A DNA stretch of 31,821 nucleotides from an uncultured Wenzhouxiangella sp. (GCA_937876395.1 CALEIM010000108.1:1-31821); one strand, 5' to 3'; shown: positions 15,051 to 24,446, counted from the stretch's first letter. Numbers and translations are program-made. The notes: generated by a model not told the origin, from the sequence alone.

Positions 15051-15974
15051 ATGGCACTGTTTCACATCGGCTACCACAAAACAGCCACCACCTTTCTTCA
15101 GCGCTTTCTATTCGAGGCGCATCCGGACGTATTTCACCGAGTCAAGCAGCGCGCCATTCACGACGCGCTGATTCTGCCTGGGCCGCTGAACTTTGAAATT
15201 GACCAGGCGCGCGCTTTTGTTCAGAGCGAGATTGATCGGGCCAGGGCAGCCAACCAGGTTGCCGTCTTTTCCAACGAGCGCCTGTCAGGCAGCTTCAACA
15301 ATGGAGGCTATGATGTGCTTGACATCATGCAGCGCATTGCAGCCTGCGATGACCAAGCTCATATTTTGCTGGTAATCCGCGAACAGCGCGGTATGCTGCG
15401 TTCACTTTACTCCCAGTACGTCCGCGCCTACGGCTGCTGCTCGCTGGAGGAGTTTTTGAGCGGCCAACATACGACACACAACAAGGAACTGTTTCAGCCC
15501 TGGAAACTTGAATATCATCGGCTGATCGATGCCTGTCAGCAGCAGTTTGGAGCCGATCGGCTGACCGTACTGCCCTACGAGTGGCTGAAGCGTAAACCAG
15601 ATGCCCTGCTGAACGCCGTATTGGATGCGGCAGACATCGGGCCGGGGGTTCGTTCAGAACTTCTCTTTCAGAAATCTGAAGCCGTAAATACCGCCAGCCG
15701 CCCCTTCCAGATTGCGGTCAAGCGAAGGCTCAACCCGCTGTTCACGTCCAGCGCTCCGCATATCGGCAGCACCTTCCAGTTCGGCCCGACCCGCTGGCTG
15801 TCTAAGGCAGCCATTTACGCCGCCGGAAAACTGCCAATGAAACGCCTGAATCAGCGCATGTCAGAACGCCAGAGCCGGATGATTGAGACTTATTGCATTC
15901 AGCACTACCCTGACAGCAACCGACTTGTAACCGAGTTGACCGGGCTACCCCTTTCAAGACTCGGTTACCTTTAG
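15051..15974 (+). CDS. Sulfotransferase family protein (second)
   Basis: 307 aa. The P-loop-like ALFHIGYHKTATTFLQRFL at residues 2-20 is the 5'-phosphosulfate-binding loop, and ILLVIREQRGMLRSLYSQYVR is the 3'-phosphate-binding strand and helix. The C-terminal region is basic. It is only distantly similar to the preceding sulfotransferase and so is not a recent duplicate, which suggests a different acceptor position. Its neighbours are tightly spaced (7 nt and 5 nt gaps). Confidence 0.83.
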   Translation: MALFHIGYHKTATTFLQRFLFEAHPDVFHRVKQRAIHDALILPGPLNFEIDQARAFVQSEIDRARAANQVAVFSNERLSGSFNNGGYDVLDIMQRIAACDDQAHILLVIREQRGMLRSLYSQYVRAYGCCSLEEFLSGQHTTHNKELFQPWKLEYHRLIDACQQQFGADRLTVLPYEWLKRKPDALLNAVLDAADIGPGVRSELLFQKSEAVNTASRPFQIAVKRRLNPLFTSSAPHIGSTFQFGPTRWLSKAAIYAAGKLPMKRLNQRMSERQSRMIETYCIQHYPDSNRLVTELTGLPLSRLGYL

Positions 15975-15979
15975 AGCTC

Positions 15980-17329
15980 ATGTCATCCACCTCCTCTCTT
16001 CCTCCACCAACGCTGGAACATGCCAACGGCAGGTCAATGCCGCGCCGCCACTATGCTGCGGCTGTAGTATTTGCCCTGACCATTCCCGCCGTGCTGTTGG
16101 TCAATCTTTGGAAGACGCGTTCAGATCACTACCGGCAGTTTGTCATCACCCTGTTCTTTGCCGTTTATGGCTCGGTGATGATGCTGGGCTTTGGCGATGG
16201 CTTTCGCCACCAGATGATGGTGGAGCACTATTACGCCTATCTCAGCTTTCCCGCTTTTCTCGAAGAGCTGTGGCAGATTCTCTCCTTTCAGGAGACTCAA
16301 TCAGGGGCCAAAGATCCGTACAAATCAATAATCAGTTACCTGTTTGGCAACACCCTGAATGCACCATGGCTGTTCTTTCCGTTCACCGCTGCAGTTTACG
16401 GCTACTTTTTTGGCGGTTCCCTGCTGCATATCCTGCGACACTTCAAACTCTCCAGAGTCAACTATGTACTGCTCGGCTTTGTCATTGCCCTGGTGCTGAG
16501 CCGCAGTTTTGAAGGGGCATATACGGTCCGTACCTGGACTGGTATGTGGATTTTGATCTATGCCTGCCTCAAATATCATGAACACCGGCAGCTACGCTAC
16601 CTGATGCTGATGTTTGTGCCACCATTCATTCATCACGCCCATTTCCTGATGGCCATTCCAGCATGGATCGTGGCTGCCCTGGGTTCCCGGCCCACGCTGT
16701 ATGCCGGACTTTTCGTAGCATCCATCTTTACCACCTTTCTGCCAGCAAATCTGATCACCGACCCGCTTGCCCAGACCGAACGTGGGACATCCCAGCTTGA
16801 GGCCTATTATCGGGAAGAAATGGCCGATCGCATGCAGGTATTTGAAGTCAATCGGGAATCAACCAATTTCTACAACGCATACCGAAGAGCTGGACTGCAA
16901 CGCTGGGCACCCACAATTCTGGTTCTGAGCCTCTTGGCCAGCGGCATTTATATCCGCTACATGAGCCCCTATCAGAAACTTATTTTTTCCACCGGGGTGC
17001 TGATGCTGGCGTTTTCCAACCTGGTCTGGTTTATCTCAGCCTTGCACAACCGCTCCATGATCATGGCCAGCATCATTATCCTTGCGGGCTTTCTGATGGC
17101 ACGCCTGGACCCGAAAACCGCAAAACACTTTCGAGATTTACCACCCTATTACCAGTGGGGCCTGCACCTGTCTCTGCTGCTCTATGTGCCCTGGATCATG
17201 TTTCAGGTGTCCTATGCTTTGGATCGGCTCAGCCCGTTTCTGCTTGCCTTCCCGTTCATTCCCTGGATTGACCCGGAAATGAACATGTCCCTGAAGCAGG
17301 CAATCAATACCCTGATCGGGCGCGGCTGA
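15980..17329 (+). CDS. EpsG/Wzy-like polysaccharide polymerase, multi-pass membrane protein
   Basis: 449 aa with about ten hydrophobic segments, beginning near YAAAVVFALTIPAVLLVNLW (about 24-43) and ending near LLLAFPFIPWI. The arrangement, including the periplasmic-looking stretch with FRHQMMVEHYYAYLSF and the paired DPYKSIISYLF / LFFPFTAAVYGYFFGG segments, resembles EpsG-family proteins (PF14897), which replace Wzy in many capsule and exopolysaccharide loci. It would polymerise repeat units at the outer face of the inner membrane. No Wzx flippase is seen in this window. The stop TGA overlaps the next ATG by one base. Confidence 0.78.
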   Translation: MSSTSSLPPPTLEHANGRSMPRRHYAAAVVFALTIPAVLLVNLWKTRSDHYRQFVITLFFAVYGSVMMLGFGDGFRHQMMVEHYYAYLSFPAFLEELWQILSFQETQSGAKDPYKSIISYLFGNTLNAPWLFFPFTAAVYGYFFGGSLLHILRHFKLSRVNYVLLGFVIALVLSRSFEGAYTVRTWTGMWILIYACLKYHEHRQLRYLMLMFVPPFIHHAHFLMAIPAWIVAALGSRPTLYAGLFVASIFTTFLPANLITDPLAQTERGTSQLEAYYREEMADRMQVFEVNRESTNFYNAYRRAGLQRWAPTILVLSLLASGIYIRYMSPYQKLIFSTGVLMLAFSNLVWFISALHNRSMIMASIIILAGFLMARLDPKTAKHFRDLPPYYQWGLHLSLLLYVPWIMFQVSYALDRLSPFLLAFPFIPWIDPEMNMSLKQAINTLIGRG

Positions 17330-18540
17330 TGAAACCTTACCGAATCCTGCTGGTGCTCACCCCTGCCCTGCATCGCAATCAGGGCGGGGTCCAGATGTCA
17401 ACGGTCAAGCTGGCCACGCATTTTGCTGCCCTGGGTCATCCAGTGGCAGTATTTTCCTTTGCGGCCAATGGCCATGAGCCAGTGGAAACATTCGGCCTTT
17501 TCCACCCGTCTGCGGAAAGCGGGCAGACGGCTGCCAACCTGGATCAACTGGCCAGCACTCTTGTCGAATTCAAGCCCGATGTGGTCATCAACCAGATGCC
17601 CTATGAGCACGCCATCGGCCAGGTGCTACAGGAAAACAAGCGCTACTTGCTGCTAGGCTGCCTGAGAAATACCTTGTACTCGGTCAAGGGCGATCTGGAC
17701 GGCTACATCAACCGCTCGTTGCCTGCCCGCCTTGCGCCGTGGTTCCGTAATCCGATTGGCCGGCGTGTATTTCTGGCCCGCCATCGGCGTCGACATCGCG
17801 CCGATCTTGAGAAGATTCTCGCCACATACGATCATTTCGTCATGTTCGGCCCACCCAATCTCGAAGAGCTGGAATACTTCGTTCCCGACTACGATCGAGA
17901 GCGCATCCGCCTGCTGCCCAATTCCGTTCCTGTAGTCGCGGCCGAAGTCCCGCCCAAGCAGAAGCGCCTGCTTTGGCTCGGGCGAGTAGCCCACGCGCAA
18001 AAATGTGCTGAACTGATCCTACCGATCTGGAAACTGGTCAGCGCTGAATTGACAGACTGGCAACTGGACGTCGTCGGCGAAGGCCCGGAACTGCTCGAGC
18101 TGAAAGCCCAGGCCGCATCGCAGGGCCTGGAGCGCATCCACTTTCATGGCCGCCAGATCCCCGACGACTACTACCGTCGCGCCGCCATCTTTTTCATGAC
18201 CTCGGCCTTCGAAGGCTTCCCCAACACCCTGATCGAAGCACAGAGTCACGCCGCCATCCCGGTTATTTTCAATTCCTATCCGGTCGCAAGCTGGCTGGTT
18301 GAGCACGGCAAAAACGGGTTCTTGATCGACCCATTCGACACCAGCGCGATGGCCCGCGCCGTCATCCAGCTTGCCCGCAGCCCGGAACGTCAACAGATCG
18401 CCAGCCAAACCCTGGAATCGGTGCGGCGTTTTCACATTGATCGAGTCGGGCAAATGTGGCAAGCGCTGTTTGACGATGAAATACCTCATCACACACATTC
18501 CCGTTCGGAATCCCCTGAGGATATCGTTGCCACAAAATGA
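17329..18540 (+). CDS. Glycosyltransferase family 4
   Basis: 403 aa with GT-B architecture. The N-terminal LVLTPALHRNQGGVQMSTVKLATHF is the acceptor-domain glycine loop; RLLWLGRVAHAQKCAEL opens the donor domain; and SAFEGFPNTLIEAQSHAAIPV contains the EX7E motif of retaining GT4 enzymes, with VEHGKNGFLI downstream. The sugar it adds cannot be told from sequence. The ATG overlaps the polymerase stop (TGATG). A 40-nt gap with a GGGGAG ribosome-binding site separates it from the amidotransferase gene. Confidence 0.87.
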   Translation: MKPYRILLVLTPALHRNQGGVQMSTVKLATHFAALGHPVAVFSFAANGHEPVETFGLFHPSAESGQTAANLDQLASTLVEFKPDVVINQMPYEHAIGQVLQENKRYLLLGCLRNTLYSVKGDLDGYINRSLPARLAPWFRNPIGRRVFLARHRRRHRADLEKILATYDHFVMFGPPNLEELEYFVPDYDRERIRLLPNSVPVVAAEVPPKQKRLLWLGRVAHAQKCAELILPIWKLVSAELTDWQLDVVGEGPELLELKAQAASQGLERIHFHGRQIPDDYYRRAAIFFMTSAFEGFPNTLIEAQSHAAIPVIFNSYPVASWLVEHGKNGFLIDPFDTSAMARAVIQLARSPERQQIASQTLESVRRFHIDRVGQMWQALFDDEIPHHTHSRSESPEDIVATK

Positions 18541-18580
18541 CTAACCACTTCGGAACCTCAGACCGGGGAGCAAGTTCAAT

Positions 18581-20497
18581 ATGTGTGGCCTGACCGGATT
18601 CCATCGCCGCAACGCTCAACTCGACAGCGAGGCCGCCACGATTCGACGGATGTCAGATGCGCAGACTCACCGCGGCCCCGATGACAGTGGGCACCTGGGT
18701 ATTGATTGCGCAAGCAGGCAAATATTTAATCCGGATCGCGACAACCCCAAGCAGTTTCCACAGCCGGTTGATCTGCTGTTCGGATTCCGCCGCCTGAGCA
18801 TTCTTGATCTGTCTGATAACGGCCACCAACCGATGATGACCGATGATAGAAAGGTTGCGCTCATGCTCAATGGCGAAGTCTATAACGCATTCGATTTTCT
18901 GCCGTCGCTCAAGTCAGACGGATTTCAACTACGCAGTCGAACCGATACGGAAGTTGTTCTCAATCTGTACCTGCGCTATGGTCTGGACGGGATGCTGGAG
19001 CGCCTGAACGGCATGTTCGCAATCGCTCTGTACGATGCACGCGTCAACAAGCTGTTTCTTGCTCGTGACCGATACGGCATTAAACCACTTTATATTCTCG
19101 ACAACCCGAACTACTTTGCTTTCAGCTCGGAATTGAAGAGCTTCGGCTATTTGCCCAGCCACCAGTTTCAGCTTGACGAGAGTCGCCTCGACGAGTTCCT
19201 TCTGTTCAGAAGCACTTTGCATCGTACCCTGTTCAAAGACATTGCCCAGCTTCAGCCGGGGATGGCACTTTCGTATGATCCTGCGACAGGCGCCTCAACG
19301 ACGCGCTTCTATCCGAAGCCGAATGCAGCCGAGGCCATTCGGTCCGTTGATGATTTTGCTGCCTGCCTGCAATCTGCAGTCAAGTCACAAATGATCAGTG
19401 ATGTGCCATTGGGCTGTCAGCTTTCGGGTGGCGTAGACTCCAGCCTGGTTACGGCGTTGGCTGCCGAGCACGATCCGACTGGCATGAACACCATCTCTAT
19501 CCTGCTTGACGACCCCCGCTTTACCGAGGCCTCGTACATTGATCATGTTGAGCAAGTGTTGGGGGTTCAGGCGCACCGTTTCCTACTTTCTGCCGATTAT
19601 TATCAGCACAACCTTGGCAAGGCGAGTTGGCACCTGGAGCAGCCTATCGGCCACCCCAATACCGTAGGCGTCATGTTGCTCAGCGAACAGGCACGGCGAC
19701 TGGTAACTGTGCTACTCAGCGGGGAGGGAGCTGATGAGTTGCTTGCAGGCTATCCGCGGATGGTGAGCCTGATGCACCCCTGGGGCCGTCCACTGTTTAG
19801 CCGCCTGCGCATGAGCACGGGAAAGCGACTTGGCCTGATTGCTTCCTATTTAGAGCCCGCATGGCGTGCTGTTACCGCCTCGGCATTTTGCGATTCATCG
19901 GCCGCGGCCATGTTGTACCCACCGTTTCGAGCCGAAGCTGCACTGCAGCACAGGATAGACGCTTATCGATCCGTATCAGCAGATCGTTTGACCCGTGTTC
20001 GCCGCTACGAAATGCAAACCTATCTGCCTGACCTGCTTTTGCGTCAAGACAAAATGTCCATGGCAAGCAGCATCGAAAACCGGGTGCCATTTCTCGATAA
20101 CCGCCTGGTCGATTCATCATTCACCCTGAATTCCGGGCAGTTAATCGGCAAGGCAGAGGGTAAGACACATGGAAAGAAGATTCTGAAAGCGCTTTGCGCG
20201 AAAACTTTCGGCACCGAATTTGCTTATCGCCGCAAGCAGGGATTTGGCATTCCTATCCGACAGTTCATGCAGCAACGCGCGTTCCAGAACATGCTTTCTG
20301 AATCCATCCTACCGGGCATCCACACCCGAGGTATCTTCAACTTCGAGCCAATCCAGAAAATCGTCAGGGCACTTCCAACCACTCACCCCGCCAACCTGGA
20401 ATCACTCTGGACAATGGTCGCTTTTGAAATATGGGCGCAGCGCTTTCTGGACTCTTTCTTCGAGCAGGACATTTCAGAATCTGGACCGCTTCAGTGA
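18581..20497 (+). CDS. AsnB-type glutamine-dependent amidotransferase (first)
   Basis: 638 aa. Residues 1-210 are a class II glutamine amidotransferase: nucleophile C2 (MCGLTGF), RGPDDSG, LNGEVYN, RSRTDTEVVL, RDRYGIKPLYI. The synthetase domain has the pyrophosphate loop SGGVDSS at 282-288, GEGADELLAGYPR, and IENRVPFLDNRLV. Real asparagine synthetase is possible, but homologues in O-antigen loci (WbpS type) amidate the carboxyl group of uronic acids, which fits this setting better. A second, divergent copy lies at 27378. The stop overlaps the GTG of the next gene by 4 nt. Confidence 0.85.
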   Translation: MCGLTGFHRRNAQLDSEAATIRRMSDAQTHRGPDDSGHLGIDCASRQIFNPDRDNPKQFPQPVDLLFGFRRLSILDLSDNGHQPMMTDDRKVALMLNGEVYNAFDFLPSLKSDGFQLRSRTDTEVVLNLYLRYGLDGMLERLNGMFAIALYDARVNKLFLARDRYGIKPLYILDNPNYFAFSSELKSFGYLPSHQFQLDESRLDEFLLFRSTLHRTLFKDIAQLQPGMALSYDPATGASTTRFYPKPNAAEAIRSVDDFAACLQSAVKSQMISDVPLGCQLSGGVDSSLVTALAAEHDPTGMNTISILLDDPRFTEASYIDHVEQVLGVQAHRFLLSADYYQHNLGKASWHLEQPIGHPNTVGVMLLSEQARRLVTVLLSGEGADELLAGYPRMVSLMHPWGRPLFSRLRMSTGKRLGLIASYLEPAWRAVTASAFCDSSAAAMLYPPFRAEAALQHRIDAYRSVSADRLTRVRRYEMQTYLPDLLLRQDKMSMASSIENRVPFLDNRLVDSSFTLNSGQLIGKAEGKTHGKKILKALCAKTFGTEFAYRRKQGFGIPIRQFMQQRAFQNMLSESILPGIHTRGIFNFEPIQKIVRALPTTHPANLESLWTMVAFEIWAQRFLDSFFEQDISESGPLQ

Positions 20498-21621
20498 ACA
20501 AATCATCCGTGCTCTCAAGCATCAGGTCAAAACTCGGCGCGATACGCGCGAATTACCGTGGCCGGCGAGTTGATGAAAAGCTGGTGATCATTGAAAGTGA
20601 TGACTGGGGCGCGATTAGAACGCCGTCAAGTGCGGCGCTCAAGCGCATGCAACAGCGTGGCTATATCGGAGACGATACGGTGTATAGCCGGGATGCCCTT
20701 GAAACCAGCGACGACCTGGAACGCTTGTTTGAGGTGTTGACGGCCTGCCTGGGCCGCGACGGCAAGCCCGCCGTACTCACAGCCAACACGATTGTCGCCA
20801 ATCCCGACTTTGCGGCGATAAAAAGTAACGACTTCAACCAGTATTTCTACGAGCCTGCCACCACAACGTGCCAGCGCGATCCGGCCACCCAACGCGTTCC
20901 GGAACTCTGGAAGGAGGGCATGGACACGGGCAGCTATTGTCCCCAGTTTCACGGCCGGGAGCATTTGCATTATCAGCGCTGGCTGAACCGGCTCAAATCC
21001 GGCGATAAAGCGACTCGATACTGTTTCAGCCTTGGCAGCACATCGTCCGGCAAAGGCGATTACTCATTCATGGAAGCGCTGGACTGGGACCATCCCTCCG
21101 AGCTTGAGCAGCAGGGCAAGGATTTAAGCGACGGTCTACACTTGTTCGAGCAGATATTCGACTATCGTCCAGCTTCCTTTATCGCCCCCTGCTTTACCTG
21201 GGATCCAGCACTGGACCCGGTACTCGCAGCAAAGGGAATTATCTGGCTCCAGGGCACTCGAGTTCAAATTTGCCCTGCGGGCTCAGGCCAGCGGGCCCGA
21301 CTGGTCCACCACTGGTTTGGTGAAACAAATTGCCACGGACAACGATACAACGTCAGAAACGTACACTTTGAACCGGTCGTACATCCTGACCTGGACGTTG
21401 TCGACCGTGCACTGGCCCAGATCAGCATCGCATTCCGGATGAAAAGACCGGCAGTGATTAACTCACATCGAGTCAACTATGTTGGCTCGATTGATTCACG
21501 CAACGCCGATCTCGGCCTGAGCAGCCTCAAACGCCTGCTGACCGGAATCACCCGGCGCTGGCCCGATGCACGATTCATTTCAACCGATCAGCTTTCCAGC
21601 ATCGCAGGCCTACAAACGTGA
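20494..21621 (+). CDS. NodB-like polysaccharide deacetylase superfamily protein
   Basis: 375 aa from GTG 20494 (GTGA overlap). The in-frame ATG at 20431 lies within the amidotransferase gene. The metal-site pattern is IIESDDWGAIR (D36, D37) and FHGREH (H153 and H157), which correspond to the TFDDG and HxxxH motifs of carbohydrate esterase family 4-like enzymes. A later SFIAPCFTWDPALDPVLAAKGI resembles motif 3/4. The divergent motifs mean activity is uncertain; it may deacetylate or otherwise act on a glycan. There is no signal peptide, so it should act inside the cell, unlike secreted chitin or peptidoglycan deacetylases. Confidence 0.68.
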   Translation: MNKSSVLSSIRSKLGAIRANYRGRRVDEKLVIIESDDWGAIRTPSSAALKRMQQRGYIGDDTVYSRDALETSDDLERLFEVLTACLGRDGKPAVLTANTIVANPDFAAIKSNDFNQYFYEPATTTCQRDPATQRVPELWKEGMDTGSYCPQFHGREHLHYQRWLNRLKSGDKATRYCFSLGSTSSGKGDYSFMEALDWDHPSELEQQGKDLSDGLHLFEQIFDYRPASFIAPCFTWDPALDPVLAAKGIIWLQGTRVQICPAGSGQRARLVHHWFGETNCHGQRYNVRNVHFEPVVHPDLDVVDRALAQISIAFRMKRPAVINSHRVNYVGSIDSRNADLGLSSLKRLLTGITRRWPDARFISTDQLSSIAGLQT

Positions 21622-22754
21622 CTTCAGTCAAAATTGCATTAACCGGCGACTTCTGCCCGATTGGCCGCATCCATCAGGCCGCTGAGCACCGCCGCTGGGC
21701 TGGCCTTTTCCCCGGCATCAGCGATTTGTTTGCCAGGCACGATCTAGTCGTAGTGGACCTTGAATGTCCATTGACCGAAGGTGGCTCACCTATTGTCAAA
21801 ACCGGCCCCATAATGCGCGCCCACCCCCACGCCGCTGAGCTGCTGGCCGAAATCGGATGTGATGTCGCGGCAACAGCTAACAATCATTTTATGGATTTCG
21901 GCTGGCAAGGAGCGCAGGATACCTATCAGGCACTTGAGAAAAATGGGATTGAATGGGTTGGTAGCGGTGCTAGCATCGGCCAGGCTTCGGCACCACTGAT
22001 CAAACAGTGCGGGGATGCCAAGGTGGCCCTTCTTAACCTGACCGAGAATGAGTGGTCCACCACTCATGATGAAAGTCCGGGCTGCAATCCCATTGACTAC
22101 CCTGACGCGCTGCACACGATTACCGAGGCCAGGAAAAAGGCAGATTTTGTTATCGTGATTCTGCATGGCGGCCACGAACACTACGAGCTTCCAAGCCCGC
22201 GCATGAAGAAGCAATTCCGATTCATGATCGACGCTGGAGCAGATGCTGTTATCGGGCACCATACGCACATCATCTCGGGATTTGAAGAGTATCGAGGAAA
22301 GTTAATTTTTTACAGCCTGGGAAATTTCTGTATCGACTCGGATGATCAACGCTCCAGTCCCTGGAACCTTGGCCTGGTCCTTTCCCTGCAACTCAGCCGC
22401 AACAGGCTGTCCGAATTCAAACTTCATCCCGTTCGCCAAAACGATGATAAACCCGGTGTTGAGTTGCTTAACGGCTCAGAGAAAGAAAGGGTGATTAGAA
22501 ATTTCCAGAAGCTCTCTGAGGTCATCACAGATGACAGCCTTCTTGCCGCACGCTTCGAGCAATACTGTACAGATCGTGCAGCAGTTGCCCTCAGCCAGAT
22601 TCAGCCGTATTCAAACCGAATTTTGCTTGCGCTCCATCGACGTGGATTACTGCCAAGCCCGATGGGCAGAAACAAGAGAAAACTGCTTGCTGCCTTGTGC
22701 CAATGCGAATCCCATCGGGAAGTGCTTCTGTGGGCGCTGAAAAAAAGCCTGTGA
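21618..22754 (+). CDS. CapA-family (PgsA-like) metallophosphoesterase-fold protein
   Basis: 378 aa from GTG 21618 (GTGA overlap). Family hallmarks (PF09587) are all visible: ALTGDFCPIGRI at 7-18, VVDLECPLTEGG, ATANNHFMDFGWQGAQDTYQAL, VIVILHGGHEHYELPSP, DAGADAVIGHHTHIISGFE and LIFYSLGNFCIDS. The fold is metallophosphoesterase-like. CapA proteins are needed for poly-gamma-glutamate capsule synthesis, and relatives occur in many polysaccharide loci with unclear function. There is no N-terminal membrane anchor, unlike CapA of Bacillus. Its pairing with an ATP-grasp protein just downstream suggests a joint amide-forming or amino-acid-attachment step (inference). Confidence 0.85.
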   Translation: MTSVKIALTGDFCPIGRIHQAAEHRRWAGLFPGISDLFARHDLVVVDLECPLTEGGSPIVKTGPIMRAHPHAAELLAEIGCDVAATANNHFMDFGWQGAQDTYQALEKNGIEWVGSGASIGQASAPLIKQCGDAKVALLNLTENEWSTTHDESPGCNPIDYPDALHTITEARKKADFVIVILHGGHEHYELPSPRMKKQFRFMIDAGADAVIGHHTHIISGFEEYRGKLIFYSLGNFCIDSDDQRSSPWNLGLVLSLQLSRNRLSEFKLHPVRQNDDKPGVELLNGSEKERVIRNFQKLSEVITDDSLLAARFEQYCTDRAAVALSQIQPYSNRILLALHRRGLLPSPMGRNKRKLLAALCQCESHREVLLWALKKSL

Positions 22755-22813
22755 TAAGACAGCAAGCACCTCAACCGACTAATGGCTCATGACTTTTCTT
22801 TGGACCTTTTGCT

Positions 22814-22839
22814 TTGAGCCCTGAGCCTCGCCCTTCAGA
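22814..22839. repeat. Heptamer repeat TTGAGCC/CTGAGCC before ATP-grasp gene
   Basis: TTGAGCC and CTGAGCC are adjacent at 22814-22827, followed by CTCGCCC-like bases up to the ATG at 22840. As before pseC, the short repeat abuts the start codon and no Shine-Dalgarno sequence is evident. A similar TTGAGCC occurs shortly before the VOC gene at 26892. Confidence 0.6.
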
Positions 22840-23844
22840 ATGATCGCCATTCACAACAGCCAGACCGGATTCCATCCCCTCTGGATCGCCTACTGCAAGC
22901 AGCAGGACATCCCGTTTCGTCGGGTCGATTGCTACTCAAGCGATATTGTTGCCGCGCTAGACGGTTGCGGCGCTCTGATGTGGCACTACGGTCAGTCGCA
23001 CCCCCAAGACATTCTCATTGCGCGCCCAATCCTGAATGCACTCGAACATGCCGGCATTCCGGTGTTTCCAGACTTTCGCACCGCTTGGCATTTCGATGAC
23101 AAAGTGGCGCAAAAGTACCTGTTCGAAGCGCTGAATATTCCAGCCGTTCCCGCCCATGTCTTTGTCGACCGGGATGAAGCCTTGAGCTGGATCGACCAGG
23201 CCGTCTTCCCCAAAGTGTTCAAGCTACGCCGAGGTGCTGGTTCGCACGGAGTCCGCCTTGTCAAAACCAAGAGCGAAGCCCGCAGTCTGGTCCGCAGAGC
23301 TTTCGGACGAGGTTTCCCGGTCTATGACCCAGCAGGAAACCTCAAAGAACGGTTCTACAAAGTCCGCAGCGGACAAGCCCCGATCCGGGAAGTCGCAAAG
23401 GGCCTTGCCCGCTTTGTCCACCCACCCGAATTCTCACGCATTCTCGGGCCGGAGCGCGGCTATATCTATTTTCAGGACTACCTGCCCGACAACGACTGCG
23501 ATATCAGAATCATCGTCATCGGCAACCGCGCCTTCGGCATCCGCCGCCTGGTCCGCCCCGGCGACTTTCGTGCCTCCGGCAGTGGATACATCACCTACCG
23601 ACGCGAAGAAATCGACGAGCGCTGTGTACGCATGGCGTTCGAAATCGCTGATAAGCTAGGTAGCACCTGCACCGCTCTGGATTTCGTCTTTGACCAGCAA
23701 GAAGCTCCCTGGGTACTAGAAGCCAGCTACGGATTTAACCAGAAAGGCTATGACTCCTGCGAAGGCTATTGGGATGAAAATCTGAAATGGTATCCGGGCA
23801 CCTTCGATCCGCAAGGGTGGATGGTTGAAGCCTTGCTGGCATAA
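22840..23844 (+). CDS. ATP-grasp family ligase, RimK-like
   Basis: 334 aa. The ATP-grasp fold is shown by FPKVFKLRRGAGSHGVRLVK (about 125-144, phosphate-binding Lys and glycine loop), YIYFQDYLPDNDCDIRIIVIGNRAFGIRRL (adenine and Mg region), and TALDFVFDQQEAPWVLEASYGFNQKGYD at the second Mg site, where the common E-x-N is E-A-S. A similar LE-SYGF form is known to me in uncharacterised capsule-locus members. Such enzymes join a carboxylate to an amine through an acyl phosphate. Attaching an amino acid to the glycan, or activating a uronate, is possible. The gene is 85 nt after capA. REP DNA follows its stop. Confidence 0.8.
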   Translation: MIAIHNSQTGFHPLWIAYCKQQDIPFRRVDCYSSDIVAALDGCGALMWHYGQSHPQDILIARPILNALEHAGIPVFPDFRTAWHFDDKVAQKYLFEALNIPAVPAHVFVDRDEALSWIDQAVFPKVFKLRRGAGSHGVRLVKTKSEARSLVRRAFGRGFPVYDPAGNLKERFYKVRSGQAPIREVAKGLARFVHPPEFSRILGPERGYIYFQDYLPDNDCDIRIIVIGNRAFGIRRLVRPGDFRASGSGYITYRREEIDERCVRMAFEIADKLGSTCTALDFVFDQQEAPWVLEASYGFNQKGYDSCEGYWDENLKWYPGTFDPQGWMVEALLA

Positions 23845-23846
23845 CC

Positions 23847-23914
23847 CGTCGGGGACGTCGCCCCGACCTACAATACATTTGCCAAAATCGTAGATGGGAT
23901 GACACCCCCGACGA
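23847..23914. repeat. Inverted REP pair after ATP-grasp gene
   Basis: A minus-oriented unit at 23847-23871 (GTCGGGG stem, ending CGACCTAC) faces a degenerate plus-oriented unit at 23889-23914 beginning GTAGATGGG. The pair lies between the polysaccharide genes and the accessory block. It could form a hairpin that stabilises or ends the upstream transcript, though there is no U-tract to call a terminator. Confidence 0.7.
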
Positions 23915-23949
23915 ACGATGCTTGCTGAAACCCGCACACCAGAACCCAT

Positions 23950-24393
23950 ATGCGTCTCTGGTCAATTCATCCAAGGTATCTTGATCGGCAAGGCTTGCTC
24001 GCCTTGTGGCGCGAGTCCTTGCTGGCCAGGGCGGTTCTTTGTGGCCAGACGCGGGGATACGTCAATCATCCCCAACTGATTCGCTTCAAAGCGCATCCAT
24101 ATCCGCGCTCGGCCATCAACTCGTACCTGGCAGTGATCCACAGCGATGCTACGCGGCGCGGATACCGCTTCAATCGTTCCAAGATTGGGCCGGTCAGAGA
24201 GGTTGTGCCTATCGCGGTAACATCCGGTCAACTTGCATATGAATGGGAACATTTGCAGCGCAAGCTTGCACAGCGCAGTCCGGACGTTCTCTCGCATTGG
24301 GCCGATATGCTCATTCCGGATTGTCATCCATTATTTTGCCGAAAGTCCGGAGCAATCGCATCATGGGAAAAGGTGCCGGGTACGGCTTTGTAG
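23950..24393 (+). CDS. Pyrimidine dimer DNA glycosylase/endonuclease V family
   Basis: 147 aa. The N-terminus MRLWSIHPRYLDRQGLLALWRESLLARAVLCGQTRGYVNHPQL and the later SYLAVIHSDATRRGYRF are characteristic of bacterial members of the Pyr_excise family (PF03013), related to T4 endonuclease V. Members cut at UV-induced pyrimidine dimers in base-excision repair. It has no link to the polysaccharide genes and sits in a block of accessory genes between REP-like repeats. Its TAG stop is inside GTAG at 24390-24393, where a structured intergenic repeat begins. Confidence 0.85.
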   Translation: MRLWSIHPRYLDRQGLLALWRESLLARAVLCGQTRGYVNHPQLIRFKAHPYPRSAINSYLAVIHSDATRRGYRFNRSKIGPVREVVPIAVTSGQLAYEWEHLQRKLAQRSPDVLSHWADMLIPDCHPLFCRKSGAIASWEKVPGTAL

Positions 24394-24446
24394 AGTGGGA
24401 GTAGTCCGTCGGCCACACACACAGGCGACCGCCACGCACGCGCTTC

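Noticed and set aside
23847..23914. Rho-independent terminator after the ATP-grasp gene
   Set aside because: The hairpins are REP units without a following U-tract; a terminator cannot be claimed.
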